DNA from: Acidobacteriota bacterium
GTDB lineage: Bacteria; Acidobacteriota; UBA6911
DNA: 64,000 nt
Assembly (NCBI GenBank): GCA_031271905.1
Contig: JAISUT010000012.1
Coordinates: 62,001-126,000, forward strand
Direction: 5' to 3'
In this document: positions 1 through 9,231 of the stretch, piece by piece
Numbering within the stretch: the first letter of the stretch is position 1
Layout of the letters: each line of letters opens with the position of its first letter
Position numbers and translations under genes: made by a program
The notes under the pieces: model-generated
Told to the model about the DNA's origin: nothing
Seen by the model: only the letters and a program-made list of their open reading frames with translations
Database searches by the model: none

Positions 1-18
1 CTCCCGACGCCCCGTGAA

Positions 19-47
19 GACGCCGCCTCCGACGGGGGGGCGGCGTC
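19..47 (-). terminator. Hairpin at the end of the zinc ATPase gene
   Basis: A perfect 9-bp inverted repeat (GACGCCGCC / GGCGGCGTC) overlaps the stop codon of the ATPase gene. No U-tract follows on the minus strand, so it is at best a weak or Rho-assisted terminator or an mRNA-stabilising hairpin. Confidence 0.3.
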
Positions 48-1938
48 ACCCCTCGACATGGCGCAGGGCGCGCATCGCGTTCAGGATGGCGATGAAGGCG
101 ACGCCGACGTCCCCGAAGACGGCCATCCACATGTTGGCGAACCCCAGCGCGCCCAGGGCGAGGATGACCCCCTTGACGGCGAGGGAGAAGACGATGTTCT
201 GCATCACGATGCCGTGCGTCCGGCGGGCGATGGCGATGGCGGCGGCGACCTTGGACGGCTCGTCGCGCATCAGCACCACGTCGGCGGCCTCGATGGCGGC
301 GTCCGATCCCGCGCCCCCCATCGCGAAGCCGATGTCGCTCCGCGCCAGCACCGGCGCGTCGTTGATGCCGTCCCCGGCGAACGCCAGACGCCCCTCGCCC
401 CCCATCTCCTGTTTCAGCGCCTCCAACCGCGCCACCTTGTCTTGCGGCAGGAGCCCCGCGAAAACCCCGTCAACGCCCAGCTTCCCGCCGATGTCCCTGG
501 CGACCGCCTCCGTGTCGCCGGTGAACATGTAGACGCCGGAGACGCCGAGCCGCCGCAGCCGCCGGACGGCTTCCGCGCTGTCGGGCTTCAACTCGTCGCG
601 GATGACGATGTGCCCCGCGTAGCGCCCGTCCACGGCGACATGGACTTCCGCGCCCGCGCCCGCGTCAGCGCTGTCCGGCACCCCGTCCGACGCCCCGCCC
701 AGCGCCTCGTCCATGAGCGCGCGGTTGCCGACAATGACGACCCTTCCCCCGACGACCGCCCGCACCCCCTTGCCCGGCGCCTCTTCGCAGGATTGGATGC
801 GTCCGGCGTCCACGGGCTTGCCGTAGGCTTTCACTATCGATTGCGCGATGGGGTGGCGCGAGGCGCTTTCGGCCAAGGCGCAGGTCTCCAGCAGCTCCTC
901 GCCCGACACCCCTTGCGCGGGGAACACCCCGCCCACGGCGAACACCCCCTTGGTCAGGGTGCCGGTCTTGTCGAAGACCACGCGGGTCACGCCGTTGAGC
1001 GCTTCGAGGTAGTTCCCCCCTTTGACCAGGATGCCTTGGCGGGACGCGCCGCCGATGCCCGCGAAATAGCCGAGCGGGATCGAGATCACCAGCGCGCAGG
1101 GGCAGGAGACCACGAGGAAGACCAGGGCCCGGCGCACCCACTCGGCAAAGCCCGCGCCCGGCAACACAAGCGGCGGGACTGCGGCGACGAGCACGGCGGC
1201 GATGACCACCGCGGGGGTGTAGTAGCGGGCGAACTTCGTGATGAAGTGCTCCAGCGGCGCTTTGCGCTCGCCGGCGTTCTGCACCAGCTCCAGTATCTTC
1301 GAGACGGTCGATTCGGCGAAGGGGCGCGTCACCTCGACGTGCAGCAGCCCGTTGGTGTTGATGGTGCCGGAAAGCACCTCGTCGCCCGGAATCACGTCGC
1401 GCGGCATCGACTCCCCCGTCAGCGCCTTGGTGTCGAGCGTGGAGCTGCCGGAGGAGACCACGCCGTCGAGCGGGATCTTCTCGCCCGGATGCACCACGAT
1501 GGTCTCGCCGACGCGCACCGTGTCGGGCGCGACCCTCTCCTCCCCCCCTTCAGTCCTCAAGTTGGCGTAGTCGGGCCGGATGTCCATCAACGCGCCGATG
1601 GACTTGCGGGAGCGCGCGACCGAATAGTCTTGGAACGCCTCGCCGACCTGGTAGAACAGCATCACCGCGACCCCTTCGGGGTATTCGCCGATGGCGAAGG
1701 CGCCGACGGTGGCGGCGGCCATGAGGAAGTTCTCGTCGAAGACCTCGCCGCGCCGGATGTTGGTCGCGGCGCGCAGGAGCACCTCCCAGCCGATGAGCAG
1801 GTAGGCGCCGAGGTACGGCGCGATGGCGGGGAGCGCGCCAAACCGCGTGAACATGCCGGGCAACGCGGCGGCGTAGACGGCGACGCCGAGGATTTTCAAG
1901 GAGAGGGACGCCTTCCCCCACGGGTTTTCTTCACACAT
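46..1938 (-). CDS. P1B-2-type Zn2+/Cd2+/Pb2+ efflux ATPase
   Basis: Inner-membrane heavy-metal P-type ATPase of 630 aa that exports divalent metals using ATP. Seen: actuator TGES (174-177), metal-site CPC in the sixth transmembrane helix (279-281), phosphorylated DKTGT (323-327), an SRHP motif and GDGINDAP. The last helices carry a lysine (SLAVKG) and an Asp-x-Gly (FGDVG), the pattern of the zinc/cadmium/lead subgroup rather than the copper subgroup. The protein begins directly at the first membrane helix: there is no N-terminal GMxCxxC metal-binding domain. The start ATG at 1938 follows a G-rich Shine-Dalgarno and lies 17 bases after the regulator's stop, so the two genes form an operon. The frame stays open further upstream, but that part overlaps the regulator and looks non-coding. 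Confidence 0.93.
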   Translation of the reverse strand: MCEENPWGKASLSLKILGVAVYAAALPGMFTRFGALPAIAPYLGAYLLIGWEVLLRAATNIRRGEVFDENFLMAAATVGAFAIGEYPEGVAVMLFYQVGEAFQDYSVARSRKSIGALMDIRPDYANLRTEGGEERVAPDTVRVGETIVVHPGEKIPLDGVVSSGSSTLDTKALTGESMPRDVIPGDEVLSGTINTNGLLHVEVTRPFAESTVSKILELVQNAGERKAPLEHFITKFARYYTPAVVIAAVLVAAVPPLVLPGAGFAEWVRRALVFLVVSCPCALVISIPLGYFAGIGGASRQGILVKGGNYLEALNGVTRVVFDKTGTLTKGVFAVGGVFPAQGVSGEELLETCALAESASRHPIAQSIVKAYGKPVDAGRIQSCEEAPGKGVRAVVGGRVVIVGNRALMDEALGGASDGVPDSADAGAGAEVHVAVDGRYAGHIVIRDELKPDSAEAVRRLRRLGVSGVYMFTGDTEAVARDIGGKLGVDGVFAGLLPQDKVARLEALKQEMGGEGRLAFAGDGINDAPVLARSDIGFAMGGAGSDAAIEAADVVLMRDEPSKVAAAIAIARRTHGIVMQNIVFSLAVKGVILALGALGFANMWMAVFGDVGVAFIAILNAMRALRHVEG

Positions 1939-1955
1939 TCCAAATCCCCCCCGCC

Positions 1956-2375
1956 CTATTCCGAGGCGTGCATCAGCCCTTGGTAGAACACGTTCGACAC
2001 ATGCTCGTCGTCCAACGAGTAGTAGACCACCTTCCCCTCGCGCCGGTACTTCACCAGTTGCGTCTGCCGCAGCACCTTGAGGTGGTGCGAGACGGCGGGC
2101 TGCGTCATGCCGAGCAACGCCGCGATGTCGCAGACGCACATCTCCGCGAGGATGAGGGCGTTGACCATCCGCAGGCGCGTCGGGTCGGCAAGCACCTTGA
2201 ACAGCTCCGCCTGCGTTTGCAGGTGCCTGTCGTCCGCCAGCCCGTGCTTGACGCGGTCGATCACGTCCTGGTGTACGACCGAGCATTGGCAGAACGCCTC
2301 CCCCCGCGATGCCGCCCGCCCCGTCCTTCGCCGGGTCTCCTGTTTGACCTTGCCTTTCCCTGCGCCCGTCGCCAT
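1956..2375 (-). CDS. ArsR/SmtB-family metal-sensing repressor
   Basis: Winged-helix repressor of 139 aa that should release DNA on binding Zn/Cd/Pb and so control itself and the ATPase behind it. Two known metal sites are visible. The alpha3/alpha3N type is represented by CVCDIA in the recognition region plus an N-terminal CQC. The alpha5 type is the full D-x-H-x10-H-x2-E pattern at the C terminus (DEH...HASE). Few members keep both. The helix-turn-helix reads GMTQPAVSHHLKVL. I chose the ATG at 2375 because a GGGGGAG ribosome site precedes it and the alternative ATG at 2402 lies inside the operator. A run of 12 G (coding strand) occupies the leader just upstream. Confidence 0.92.
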   Translation of the reverse strand: MATGAGKGKVKQETRRRTGRAASRGEAFCQCSVVHQDVIDRVKHGLADDRHLQTQAELFKVLADPTRLRMVNALILAEMCVCDIAALLGMTQPAVSHHLKVLRQTQLVKYRREGKVVYYSLDDEHVSNVFYQGLMHASE

Positions 2376-2397
2376 GCCCGCTCCCCCCCCCCCCATA

Positions 2398-2423
2398 AAC
2401 ATATAAACAAATGTTCATATGTT
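2398..2423. promoter_or_regulatory. 12-2-12 SmtB/ArsR-type operator
   Basis: Two 12-bp half-sites, AACATATAAACA and TGTTCATATGTT, are separated by two bases and are inverted repeats of each other with one mismatch. This is the 12-2-12 layout known for SmtB, ZiaR and CadC operators. It lies 23 bases upstream of the regulator start, in an AT-rich island within GC-rich DNA, so autoregulation is likely. Confidence 0.8.
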
Positions 2424-2551
2424 AGCGGCGACGCGCCGCATGTCAAGGGCGGATTTGCGAAGGATTGCGGATCTTTTACGGAAGGGGAGGGGTGGGGGTG
2501 CCGCCGGCCGCGACGACGGGGCGCGACGTTGCGTCGCGCCCCCGCGCCTCG

Positions 2552-3547
2552 CTATTCCCAGCCGCTGGGCGCCATGTACTTCGCGGCGAAGCCCATCGCC
2601 TCGATCTCGTGTATCTGGCCGCCCGTGATCTTGTAGACGTGCGCGGCGGGCAGGTCGAACGCCGGGATGTCGAGTTCGCGGGTCTCCGTCCCGGGGACGT
2701 TGTAGATAGGGAAGCTCTTTTTCGCCATGCCGTGCCGGAAGTGCGAAAAGCCCATCGCCAGGCCCGTGACCGGATCGACCGCGAACACCCGGATGTTGTC
2801 GATGTCGTCGATGTACGCCATCATGTTGGTGTCGAACTGGGGGACGCACTTCATGGCGCTGTAGTTGGGCTTCTCGTCCGTCTGGTCGTCGGGGATGCCG
2901 CTGTTGCTGGCGGGGGAGCCGTTCTCGCGGCGGGCGCAGTCGTCGGCCATCGGCGAGAGGGCGCCGTTGTTCTGATCCAGCGCCTCGTAGTACGAATAGG
3001 CGATGCCCAGCAACTCGTACCGCTTCATCCGCTCCTTCTCGGGGACCGTCGCCTGGAAGGCGGGGCGCGCCGTCTGGAGGTATTTCATGTTCTTGGGGTC
3101 GAGCCCCCGCGCCAGCAGGTGCTCCGCCTCGATGATGTAGCCGTCGGCGAGCTTCAGGCGCAGGGCGACCATGACCGGCTGGCCCTCCTCCTCCATCATG
3201 CCCAGGAAGCCGACCTCGCCCACCTCCGGGTCGGGCACGTATATCTTGAACGACGACGGGGCCGCCGAGGCGGTGCGCCAGAGCCCTTCGCCCACGGGCT
3301 TCGAGTCCACGTTCTCGACGAACCGGGCGTTCATGGCGAAAGGCAGCCGCCGGGGGTCGTGCGCCACCAGCGCCTTGAAATAGTCGTCCACCAGGTTGAC
3401 GAGGCACTGGCGGTCCTTGCACTTCAGCGGCTCGGGCATCTTCATCCCCATCCGGGGTTGGGCGACGGCCTGTGCGATGGGGCAGGCGCCCAAGGCGGCG
3501 AGCATGGTTGCGAGCGCGATTGCGAAACGGAGCGATGGTCTTTTCAT
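2552..3547 (-). CDS. Secreted NTF2-like protein (DUF8021-like), function unknown
   Basis: A 331-aa protein with a clear Sec signal peptide (MKRPSLRF, then a hydrophobic stretch ending near AQA). The mature part begins with a Cys-containing segment (LKCKDRQCL) and a helix like those opening NTF2-like folds (LVNLVDDYFKALVAHD). It ends with a strand pair and GGQIHEIEAMGF, which resembles the C terminus of DUF8021/NTF2-like proteins. Such domains bind small molecules or act as enzymes, and nothing here fixes the substrate. AAGGGG stands before the ATG. It precedes yhaN-like and yhaO-like genes in the opposite transcriptional order (it is downstream of them) and is probably functionally separate. 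The family assignment is from memory of the motif and is moderate. Confidence 0.65.
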   Translation of the reverse strand: MKRPSLRFAIALATMLAALGACPIAQAVAQPRMGMKMPEPLKCKDRQCLVNLVDDYFKALVAHDPRRLPFAMNARFVENVDSKPVGEGLWRTASAAPSSFKIYVPDPEVGEVGFLGMMEEEGQPVMVALRLKLADGYIIEAEHLLARGLDPKNMKYLQTARPAFQATVPEKERMKRYELLGIAYSYYEALDQNNGALSPMADDCARRENGSPASNSGIPDDQTDEKPNYSAMKCVPQFDTNMMAYIDDIDNIRVFAVDPVTGLAMGFSHFRHGMAKKSFPIYNVPGTETRELDIPAFDLPAAHVYKITGGQIHEIEAMGFAAKYMAPSGWE

Positions 3548-3628
3548 GTCAAATCCCCTTTATTCGTTTGCAGGTGTCTTTCATCGGGGGCGGCGGGCGG
3601 ACGGGGCGTCCGTCCCGCCTCGTCCGCC

Positions 3629-6433
3629 CTATTTCGCCAGGCGGAGGACGCGGGCGTCGTTGCGGTCGGCGAGCTCCAGAAGCTCCTCCCGGCAGGTGAA
3701 CACCACGAGCTGCCGCCGCTCCGCCTCGTCCCCCAGCATTTTGAACGCCTCCCCGAGGCGGAACCGGTCGTAGGCGGCGAACGGCTCGTCCAGCAGGCAG
3801 GGGCAAGGCTCGGAACTCTTGGACACCAAGTCCAAGATGCCGAAGCGCATCGCGAAGTAGAGCTGATCTTGCGCCCCGCGGCTCAAGTGGGCGGCGGGGC
3901 GCATCTTGCCGGTCGCAGCCTCCCGGACCGTGACGCCGAAGTCGGGGGCTACCCGCACCTCGTCGTACTGCTGGCAGAGCCGCAGGAAACGCTGGCTCAC
4001 GGCGGCGTTCAGTTGCGGCGCCAGCTCCGTCTGCCGTCCGAGCGCCAGCTCGCGGATGGTCTCCAAGGCGACGCCGAGGGCTTGCCGGTCGGCGTCGAGC
4101 CTGGCGAAGTCGCGCTCGGCGAGCGCCAAGTCCTCTTCGATGTCGGCGACCGGGCGATGGCCTGCGAACGCCTGCCGCACCCTCTCGACCGCCCGCACAT
4201 GCTCCTCGCGCCTGACGGAAAGCTCCTCGGCGAGCGCCCGCTCCTCCCGCTCCGTCGCAGGGTCGTCGGCAGGCGGACCTTCCACGGGGTCTGCGAGGGA
4301 CTCCAGTTGCCGGTCCATCTCCGCCAGCCGTTCCCGCCATCCCCCGAGCGTCCGGCCTTCCGACAACCGCGCGAACTCCCGGGCGCGGGATTCCTCCTTC
4401 TCCGCCAGCCCCGCCGCCCGGCCGCGTTTTCGCCCCTCGGCGCGGAACTCCTCCGGCGTGGAGACGTGGGCGCCTTCGAGCAGGGCGTCCATCTGCGCCT
4501 GCTTCGCCTCGCGCTCCTTCGCCATGGCGACGACCCTGCCGTCCAGTTCGTCGAGGCGCGCCGTGCAGTCGGCGTGGCGCGCGGCGACTTCGCGCGAGAG
4601 GCGCATGTTCGTCCGCAGCGCGTCCACCTGGAATTGCAGGTTCGCGGGCACGCAGGTCAAGCCCGCCCGGGAGAGGGCCGCACTGAGCTTTTGATAGTAT
4701 TCGTCGGCCTGTTCCTGCAACTGCGCCGCCGCCAGCCCCTCTTCCCCCAGCCTGGCCTCGATGTCCTCGAGGTGCCGCCGCCGCGCCGCGCAGTCCTCCA
4801 CGAACGCCATGAGCTCGTCCATGTCCTTGCACCCGGTCTGCGCCATCGCGATGTCGAGTTGGCTGGTCTTCCTGTCCTTCAGCTCCTGGACGTCCTTCAT
4901 GTTCAGGTCGAACTCGAGCAGCGTCCGCTTCGCCTCCGCCACGGCGGCCGCCCACCGGAACGACGCGAAAAGGCAGGCGAGCGCCAGCGCGGCCGCTGCG
5001 GCTGCCGCACCGAGGACGTAGGGCATCGGGACTTGCTCGAAAAAGCGGCCGAGCTTCAGCGCGACCGCCGCGACCGCCACGGCGGCGAGCACGATGCCGA
5101 GCATGCGCCACCAGAGCATCCCCCGCCTGACGGCGGCGAGCCCCGCCTGCGCCTGCGCGACGTCGTCCCGCGCGGCGCGGCTTTGCCACAACAGTTGCTG
5201 CTCTTCTTTGGACGCCTCCCGCCCGAGGCGTTGCCAGTCCACGTCCGGCGCGCGCAAAATCTCCGGGAGCGCGTCCAGATCGGCGGCGATGCCGTCTGCC
5301 GTCGCGCGCAAGTCCGCCTGGTTCTTCTGCGCGCCGTCCCGCCGGATCGTCAGGTTGAGCCAGGAGACGAACCATCCGGTGATCTCCTCCTCGTTCGCCG
5401 CCACGGTGGAGGCGTCATAGGACGCCAGTCGCAGGCGCTCCTCCTCCAGCCGCCCGAGCTCCGCCGCGACCTTCGCCTTGTCCTCGCGCGCCTCGCCGAG
5501 GTATTTGTCCAAGTTCTGCAACGCGCCTTCGATCTGGCTGATCTTCTCGAAGCTGTCGGCGGGGAACTCCCCGCCGTCCCCCGCCTGCGCCCGCTCCTCC
5601 CGCAAGCCGGCGATCTCCCGCTCCAGCTCCTCCAGCGTCCTGATGCGCACCTCCGTCTCACGGCGCCGCGCCGCCAACTGCGCGAGCCGCGCCCCGGCGA
5701 GACGTCGCTCCAGGTCGGCGACCTCGTCGGCGAGGCGGTTGCGGTCCTCGACCCAGCCGACGTGCCTCATGCGGGCGTCCCGCGCCTCCTGGAGCTCGGC
5801 TTTCAGCGCCGCCGCCAAGTCTTGCGCCTGCTTGTAAGGCTTCGTCGGCGCGCGTTCCGATCCCACCCCCTCCAGCGCGGCTTCCAGGCGCCCCAGCGCC
5901 TGCTTGACGGAAAGATCCTCGTTGCCCGACTGCGCCAAGTTGGCGATGCGGTCGCGGATGGCCTCGTAGTCGCCGATGTCGGCGACGGCGCTCTCGCGGA
6001 TGACGCCGAGCGATTCGAAAAGGCCCGGAGGGAGCCCCAGATGCGTCTCGGCGAAAAGCAATTCGCCGTTGCGCTGCCGCTCGTAGCGCTCCGACATGTC
6101 GCCGCCGGTCGCCGCCCGGATGTCCAGCCGCCCCCCCTCCTTGCCGAAGGTGCGGTTGAGCTCGACCACCTGCCCGTCGCCCAGGCGGCAACGGAGGAGC
6201 CCGCCGTATTCCGCGCCGTTCCACGGCTTGTAACGCTCGACCCAGGGCTGGAGGCGGCGCTGCTGCTTCAGGTCGGGGCGCCATTGGCCGTACAGCATCC
6301 CGAGCAGGAAATGCTGGAGGGTGGACTTGCCGCCCTCGTTGGGGGCGAAGACGAGGTTGAATCCGGGGGAGAACTCCAGGACGAGCCCCGCCAGCTTGCC
6401 GAAACCGTAGACCTTGCCGCCGAGGAGTATCAT
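3629..6433 (-). CDS. SbcC/Rad50-like ATPase, YhaN type
   Basis: A 934-aa SMC-like ATPase, probable partner of the metallophosphoesterase that overlaps its start by 4 bp (ATGA). Walker A is PNEGGKST (31-38). The ABC signature region (SRGAQDQLYFAMR) and Walker B (CPCLLDEPFAAYD) are near the C terminus, separated by long coiled-coil segments. About halfway along, two hydrophobic stretches (GIVLAAVAVAAVAL and VLGAAAAAAALALACLF) predict a membrane hairpin, as reported for Bacillus YhaN. Rad50/SbcC proteins have a zinc hook instead. The pair is expected to process DNA ends or hairpins during double-strand-break repair. Much shorter N-terminal coding in other frames is antisense shadow. Confidence 0.85.
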   Translation of the reverse strand: MILLGGKVYGFGKLAGLVLEFSPGFNLVFAPNEGGKSTLQHFLLGMLYGQWRPDLKQQRRLQPWVERYKPWNGAEYGGLLRCRLGDGQVVELNRTFGKEGGRLDIRAATGGDMSERYERQRNGELLFAETHLGLPPGLFESLGVIRESAVADIGDYEAIRDRIANLAQSGNEDLSVKQALGRLEAALEGVGSERAPTKPYKQAQDLAAALKAELQEARDARMRHVGWVEDRNRLADEVADLERRLAGARLAQLAARRRETEVRIRTLEELEREIAGLREERAQAGDGGEFPADSFEKISQIEGALQNLDKYLGEAREDKAKVAAELGRLEEERLRLASYDASTVAANEEEITGWFVSWLNLTIRRDGAQKNQADLRATADGIAADLDALPEILRAPDVDWQRLGREASKEEQQLLWQSRAARDDVAQAQAGLAAVRRGMLWWRMLGIVLAAVAVAAVALKLGRFFEQVPMPYVLGAAAAAAALALACLFASFRWAAAVAEAKRTLLEFDLNMKDVQELKDRKTSQLDIAMAQTGCKDMDELMAFVEDCAARRRHLEDIEARLGEEGLAAAQLQEQADEYYQKLSAALSRAGLTCVPANLQFQVDALRTNMRLSREVAARHADCTARLDELDGRVVAMAKEREAKQAQMDALLEGAHVSTPEEFRAEGRKRGRAAGLAEKEESRAREFARLSEGRTLGGWRERLAEMDRQLESLADPVEGPPADDPATEREERALAEELSVRREEHVRAVERVRQAFAGHRPVADIEEDLALAERDFARLDADRQALGVALETIRELALGRQTELAPQLNAAVSQRFLRLCQQYDEVRVAPDFGVTVREAATGKMRPAAHLSRGAQDQLYFAMRFGILDLVSKSSEPCPCLLDEPFAAYDRFRLGEAFKMLGDEAERRQLVVFTCREELLELADRNDARVLRLAK

Positions 6434-7608
6434 CGGAGCCGCACCTCCCGCCCGCTGAGGGCGTCGAGCCCGTAGCGCCGCGCCCGTTCAAGCACCTCGC
6501 GCCGGAAGGGGCTTTCCGCCGTCCCCCCGCCGCCGCCCGAAGCGTCGCAGTCGGCGATGCACTCGCCCAAGAAGCGCGCGAATTCGCCCCGCAGCGTCTT
6601 CTCGCCGGCGATCGCCTCGAAGTCGAGCGCGGGCAGCAGCCGATCCTCCCAGCGGATGTAAAGGCACTCCCCCGCAAGCCGCTCGTCCAGCTCCGCGAAC
6701 GCCAAGTCCAGGCTCGCCTCAGGCGTTCCCGTGAGGCGGACGCGCAGGATGTGGTTCGGTTGGAGCTCCGCGCCCCGGTGCCGCAGGAGCGCCTCGACGA
6801 CCTGCTCGCGCGTGGAGAAGCCGTCGCAACCGATCTCGACGGAATGCAGGTCGAAGCGGCTGCAGACGCGCCCCTGGACGCGCACGCCGCCGTCGCCGAC
6901 CTCGCAGAAGAGGTAGCCGCCGGGGCCCTCCTCGTCCCATCCGCTCCCTTCGGGGACGCCCGCGTACCACGCCTCGACCCCGGCGTCGGGGACTTGCAGG
7001 CGCCGTTGCCGGTGGTAATGGCCGAGCGCGCAGTAGCGTATGTTCTTTCCGGCCAGCTCGCCGACCTCGAACGGCCCTTGCGCCGACTTCCCCTCGGGGA
7101 CGCGGCCCATGTCGGACGCATGCGCGACCACGATGTTGCACAGGTCGTCGGGCAGTGCGGGCAGTTTTTGGAAGAGCCGCCCGTCGAAGAACGGCCGGGC
7201 GTAGCCGAAGCCGGTCACGCGCACGCCCGCCTCGGGCAACTCCACCGACTGGAACTCCTCCTTGCCGAAGACGTGGACGTTCCCCGGCCAAGGGTCGTCT
7301 TTGTACGGCGAGCCTTTGATGAAGGGGTCGTGGTTGCCGGGCGCGACGAACACCCGCACCGGCGCGAGGGAGGCGAACTGCTGCTTCAGGAACTCCACCG
7401 TGTCCGGGGTCACGCGGCCCAGCTCGAAAAGGTCGCCTGCGACCAGCACGAAGTCCGCCTTCTCACGGCGCGCGGCGTCGAGGATGTCGCGGAATGCCGC
7501 GCGGACGGCCTCCCGTTTTCGCCCGCCCAGGCGGGAGGGGAGCCCGGCACCGGAAAAACCGGTTTCCAGGTGAATGTCAGCCGTGTGGATGAAACGGACG
7601 GGTTTCAT
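6430..7608 (-). CDS. Mre11/SbcD-like metallophosphoesterase, YhaO type
   Basis: A 392-aa calcineurin-like phosphoesterase, the expected nuclease half of the YhaO/YhaN complex. Metal-binding motifs are visible in order: DIH at 11-13 (HTADIHLE), GDLFE, GNHD (VAPGNHDPF), an AHASD segment and GHYHRQ. It is the upstream gene and overlaps the ATPase gene by four bases, so translation is coupled. A GGGGG ribosome site precedes the ATG. The C-terminal part after about residue 290 matches the variable capping region of this family and is not diagnostic. Confidence 0.88.
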   Translation of the reverse strand: MKPVRFIHTADIHLETGFSGAGLPSRLGGRKREAVRAAFRDILDAARREKADFVLVAGDLFELGRVTPDTVEFLKQQFASLAPVRVFVAPGNHDPFIKGSPYKDDPWPGNVHVFGKEEFQSVELPEAGVRVTGFGYARPFFDGRLFQKLPALPDDLCNIVVAHASDMGRVPEGKSAQGPFEVGELAGKNIRYCALGHYHRQRRLQVPDAGVEAWYAGVPEGSGWDEEGPGGYLFCEVGDGGVRVQGRVCSRFDLHSVEIGCDGFSTREQVVEALLRHRGAELQPNHILRVRLTGTPEASLDLAFAELDERLAGECLYIRWEDRLLPALDFEAIAGEKTLRGEFARFLGECIADCDASGGGGGTAESPFRREVLERARRYGLDALSGREVRLR

Positions 7609-7623
7609 CGGCGCGCCCCCGCT

Positions 7624-9015
7624 CTATCTGAGTACACAGGTTTCTTGGTGTTCCGGGATGTGGGTCTTCCATCCCAGCCTCTCCCCTATCAGCTTCGCCA
7701 ACGCCTTGCTGGACTCCGGCTCGCCGTGGACGACGAAGGTGGTCTTGGGCGGCTTGCGGAACCTGCCGAGCCAACGGAGTATCTCCGTGGCGTCGGCGTG
7801 CCCCGAAAACGCCTCGATGTTGCGTATCTGGGCGCGCACAGGCACGTTCTCGCCATGCATCTTGATCGACTTGGCGCCGTCGCGCAACAACTGCCCGCGC
7901 GTCCCCATCGCCTGGTAGCCGACGAACAGCACGGTGTTGCGCGGGTCGGGCAACCGGTAGCGCAGGTGGTGCAGCACGCGCCCGCCCGTCGCCATGCCGC
8001 TGGCGGAGACGATGATGGCGGGGTAGCGGAGGTCGTTGATCTTCTGCGACTCCTCCTTGGTGTGCGTGAAGGTCAGCTTGTCCGACAGCACCGGGCAGAC
8101 GCCGGTTTTGCGGTAGACCGCCTGGGCGTCCTCGTCGAACTCCTCGATGTGCTTGCAGAACACGTCGGTGACGCGCCGCGCCATCGGGCTGTCCACGAAG
8201 ATCGGCAGGTCGGGGATCGCCCCTTTGAGCTTCATGTCGCGCAACAGGTACAGGAGCGTCTGGGTGCGTCCCACGGCGAAGGCGGGGATGATGAGCATTC
8301 CGCCGCGCCGGGCGGTTTCGTCGATGATCGACGCCAGCTCGTCCACGGGTTCCTCCGGGGGATGCGTCCGGTTGCCGTAGGTGGACTCGATCAGCAGGTA
8401 GTCGGCGTCCTCCACCGGCTCCGGGTCGCGCAGGATGAGCGCGTCATACCTGCCCAGGTCTCCGGAGAAGACGATGCGCGTCGGCGCCTGCCCCCGCCCC
8501 GACACCTCCACGATGGCGGAGCCGAGGATGTGCCCGGCGTCGCGGAACCGCACCTCGGTGTCCGCCGAGATCGCCTGGCGCACGCCGTAGTCCACCCCCT
8601 TGAGGTGCGTGATCGCCTTCTCGGCGTCCGCCGTCGTGAACAGCGGCAGGGCGGGCTCGTGCTTGGAGAACTTCATCTTGTTGGCGAAGCGGGCGTCCTC
8701 TTCTTGCAGGTGCGCGGCGTCCAGCAAGCTGATCTTGCTCAACTCCGCCGTCACCTGCGTCGTCCATATCTTCCCCGCGAAGCCGTCCCGCACCAAGGCG
8801 GGCAGCATCCCCGAATGGTCCAGGTGCGCGTGGGTGAGCAGGACGTGCCCCACCGAGGCGGGGTCGAACGAGGGCTTCTGCCAGTTCAGGAGGCGCAGCC
8901 GCTTGGGGCCTTGGAACATGCCGTAATCGACGAAGAACCGGGTCTCGCCCGTGTCCACCAGGTATTTCGAGCCGCTGACGGTTCCCGCCGCCCCGAGAAA
9001 CTGTATGGTCGTCAT
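7624..9015 (-). CDS. Metallo-beta-lactamase/beta-CASP ribonuclease-like hydrolase
   Basis: A 463-aa MBL-fold hydrolase of the RNA-processing beta-CASP group (Ysh1/CPSF73-like, bacterial 'MBL fold RNA specificity' proteins). The start at 9015 gives the usual N terminus (MTTIQFLGAAGTVSGS); the frame opens 14 codons earlier without a ribosome site. The zinc motif HAHLDH is at 62-67, followed by a GHILGSA segment and FSGDLG, with the beta-CASP region containing ESTYGNR, a SASGMATGG motif and FSGHAD near the C terminus. It probably cuts RNA in the cytoplasm; the substrate is unknown. It lies 15 bases upstream of the yhaO-like gene on the same strand, so co-transcription is likely. Confidence 0.88.
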   Translation of the reverse strand: MTTIQFLGAAGTVSGSKYLVDTGETRFFVDYGMFQGPKRLRLLNWQKPSFDPASVGHVLLTHAHLDHSGMLPALVRDGFAGKIWTTQVTAELSKISLLDAAHLQEEDARFANKMKFSKHEPALPLFTTADAEKAITHLKGVDYGVRQAISADTEVRFRDAGHILGSAIVEVSGRGQAPTRIVFSGDLGRYDALILRDPEPVEDADYLLIESTYGNRTHPPEEPVDELASIIDETARRGGMLIIPAFAVGRTQTLLYLLRDMKLKGAIPDLPIFVDSPMARRVTDVFCKHIEEFDEDAQAVYRKTGVCPVLSDKLTFTHTKEESQKINDLRYPAIIVSASGMATGGRVLHHLRYRLPDPRNTVLFVGYQAMGTRGQLLRDGAKSIKMHGENVPVRAQIRNIEAFSGHADATEILRWLGRFRKPPKTTFVVHGEPESSKALAKLIGERLGWKTHIPEHQETCVLR

Positions 9016-9231
9016 AATAGAACCCAGCCAGACCCCGTTCGAGAAAGTTCGCCCCAATCGCGTGCGCCCATGTGTTTAACGTCGCATCCGATACGATATA
9101 CGATGAGTGCGGTGCAAAGCAAGGATTCAAACCGGGGCGCCCGCCAAAACCCTTGGCGACCGCGCGGTCGCCTCGCGCGGACACGCCGCGCCCGCCAGGC
9201 GTCCTTGCCGGCGCCGCCGCCGCAGGCGGGG

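Noticed and set aside
58..1986. Long plus-strand open frame opposite the P-type ATPase
   Set aside because: Its translation is Arg/Gly/His-rich with no motif, and the minus strand carries a full P1B ATPase. High-GC antisense frames of this kind recur opposite nearly every gene here.
1939..2418. 160-codon upstream extension of the zinc ATPase frame
   Set aside because: It overlaps the sensor gene completely, is Arg/Gly-rich without an HMA domain, and an internal ATG with a ribosome site matches the family start.
2465..6475. A 1336-codon plus-strand frame opposite the NTF2-like and YhaN-like genes
   Set aside because: It has no recognisable domain and mirrors the codon bias of the minus-strand genes.
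3629..7608. YhaO/YhaN-like pair as a novel phage-defence nuclease system
   Set aside because: Motifs and the 4-bp overlap match a known DNA-repair pair, and no defence genes adjoin.
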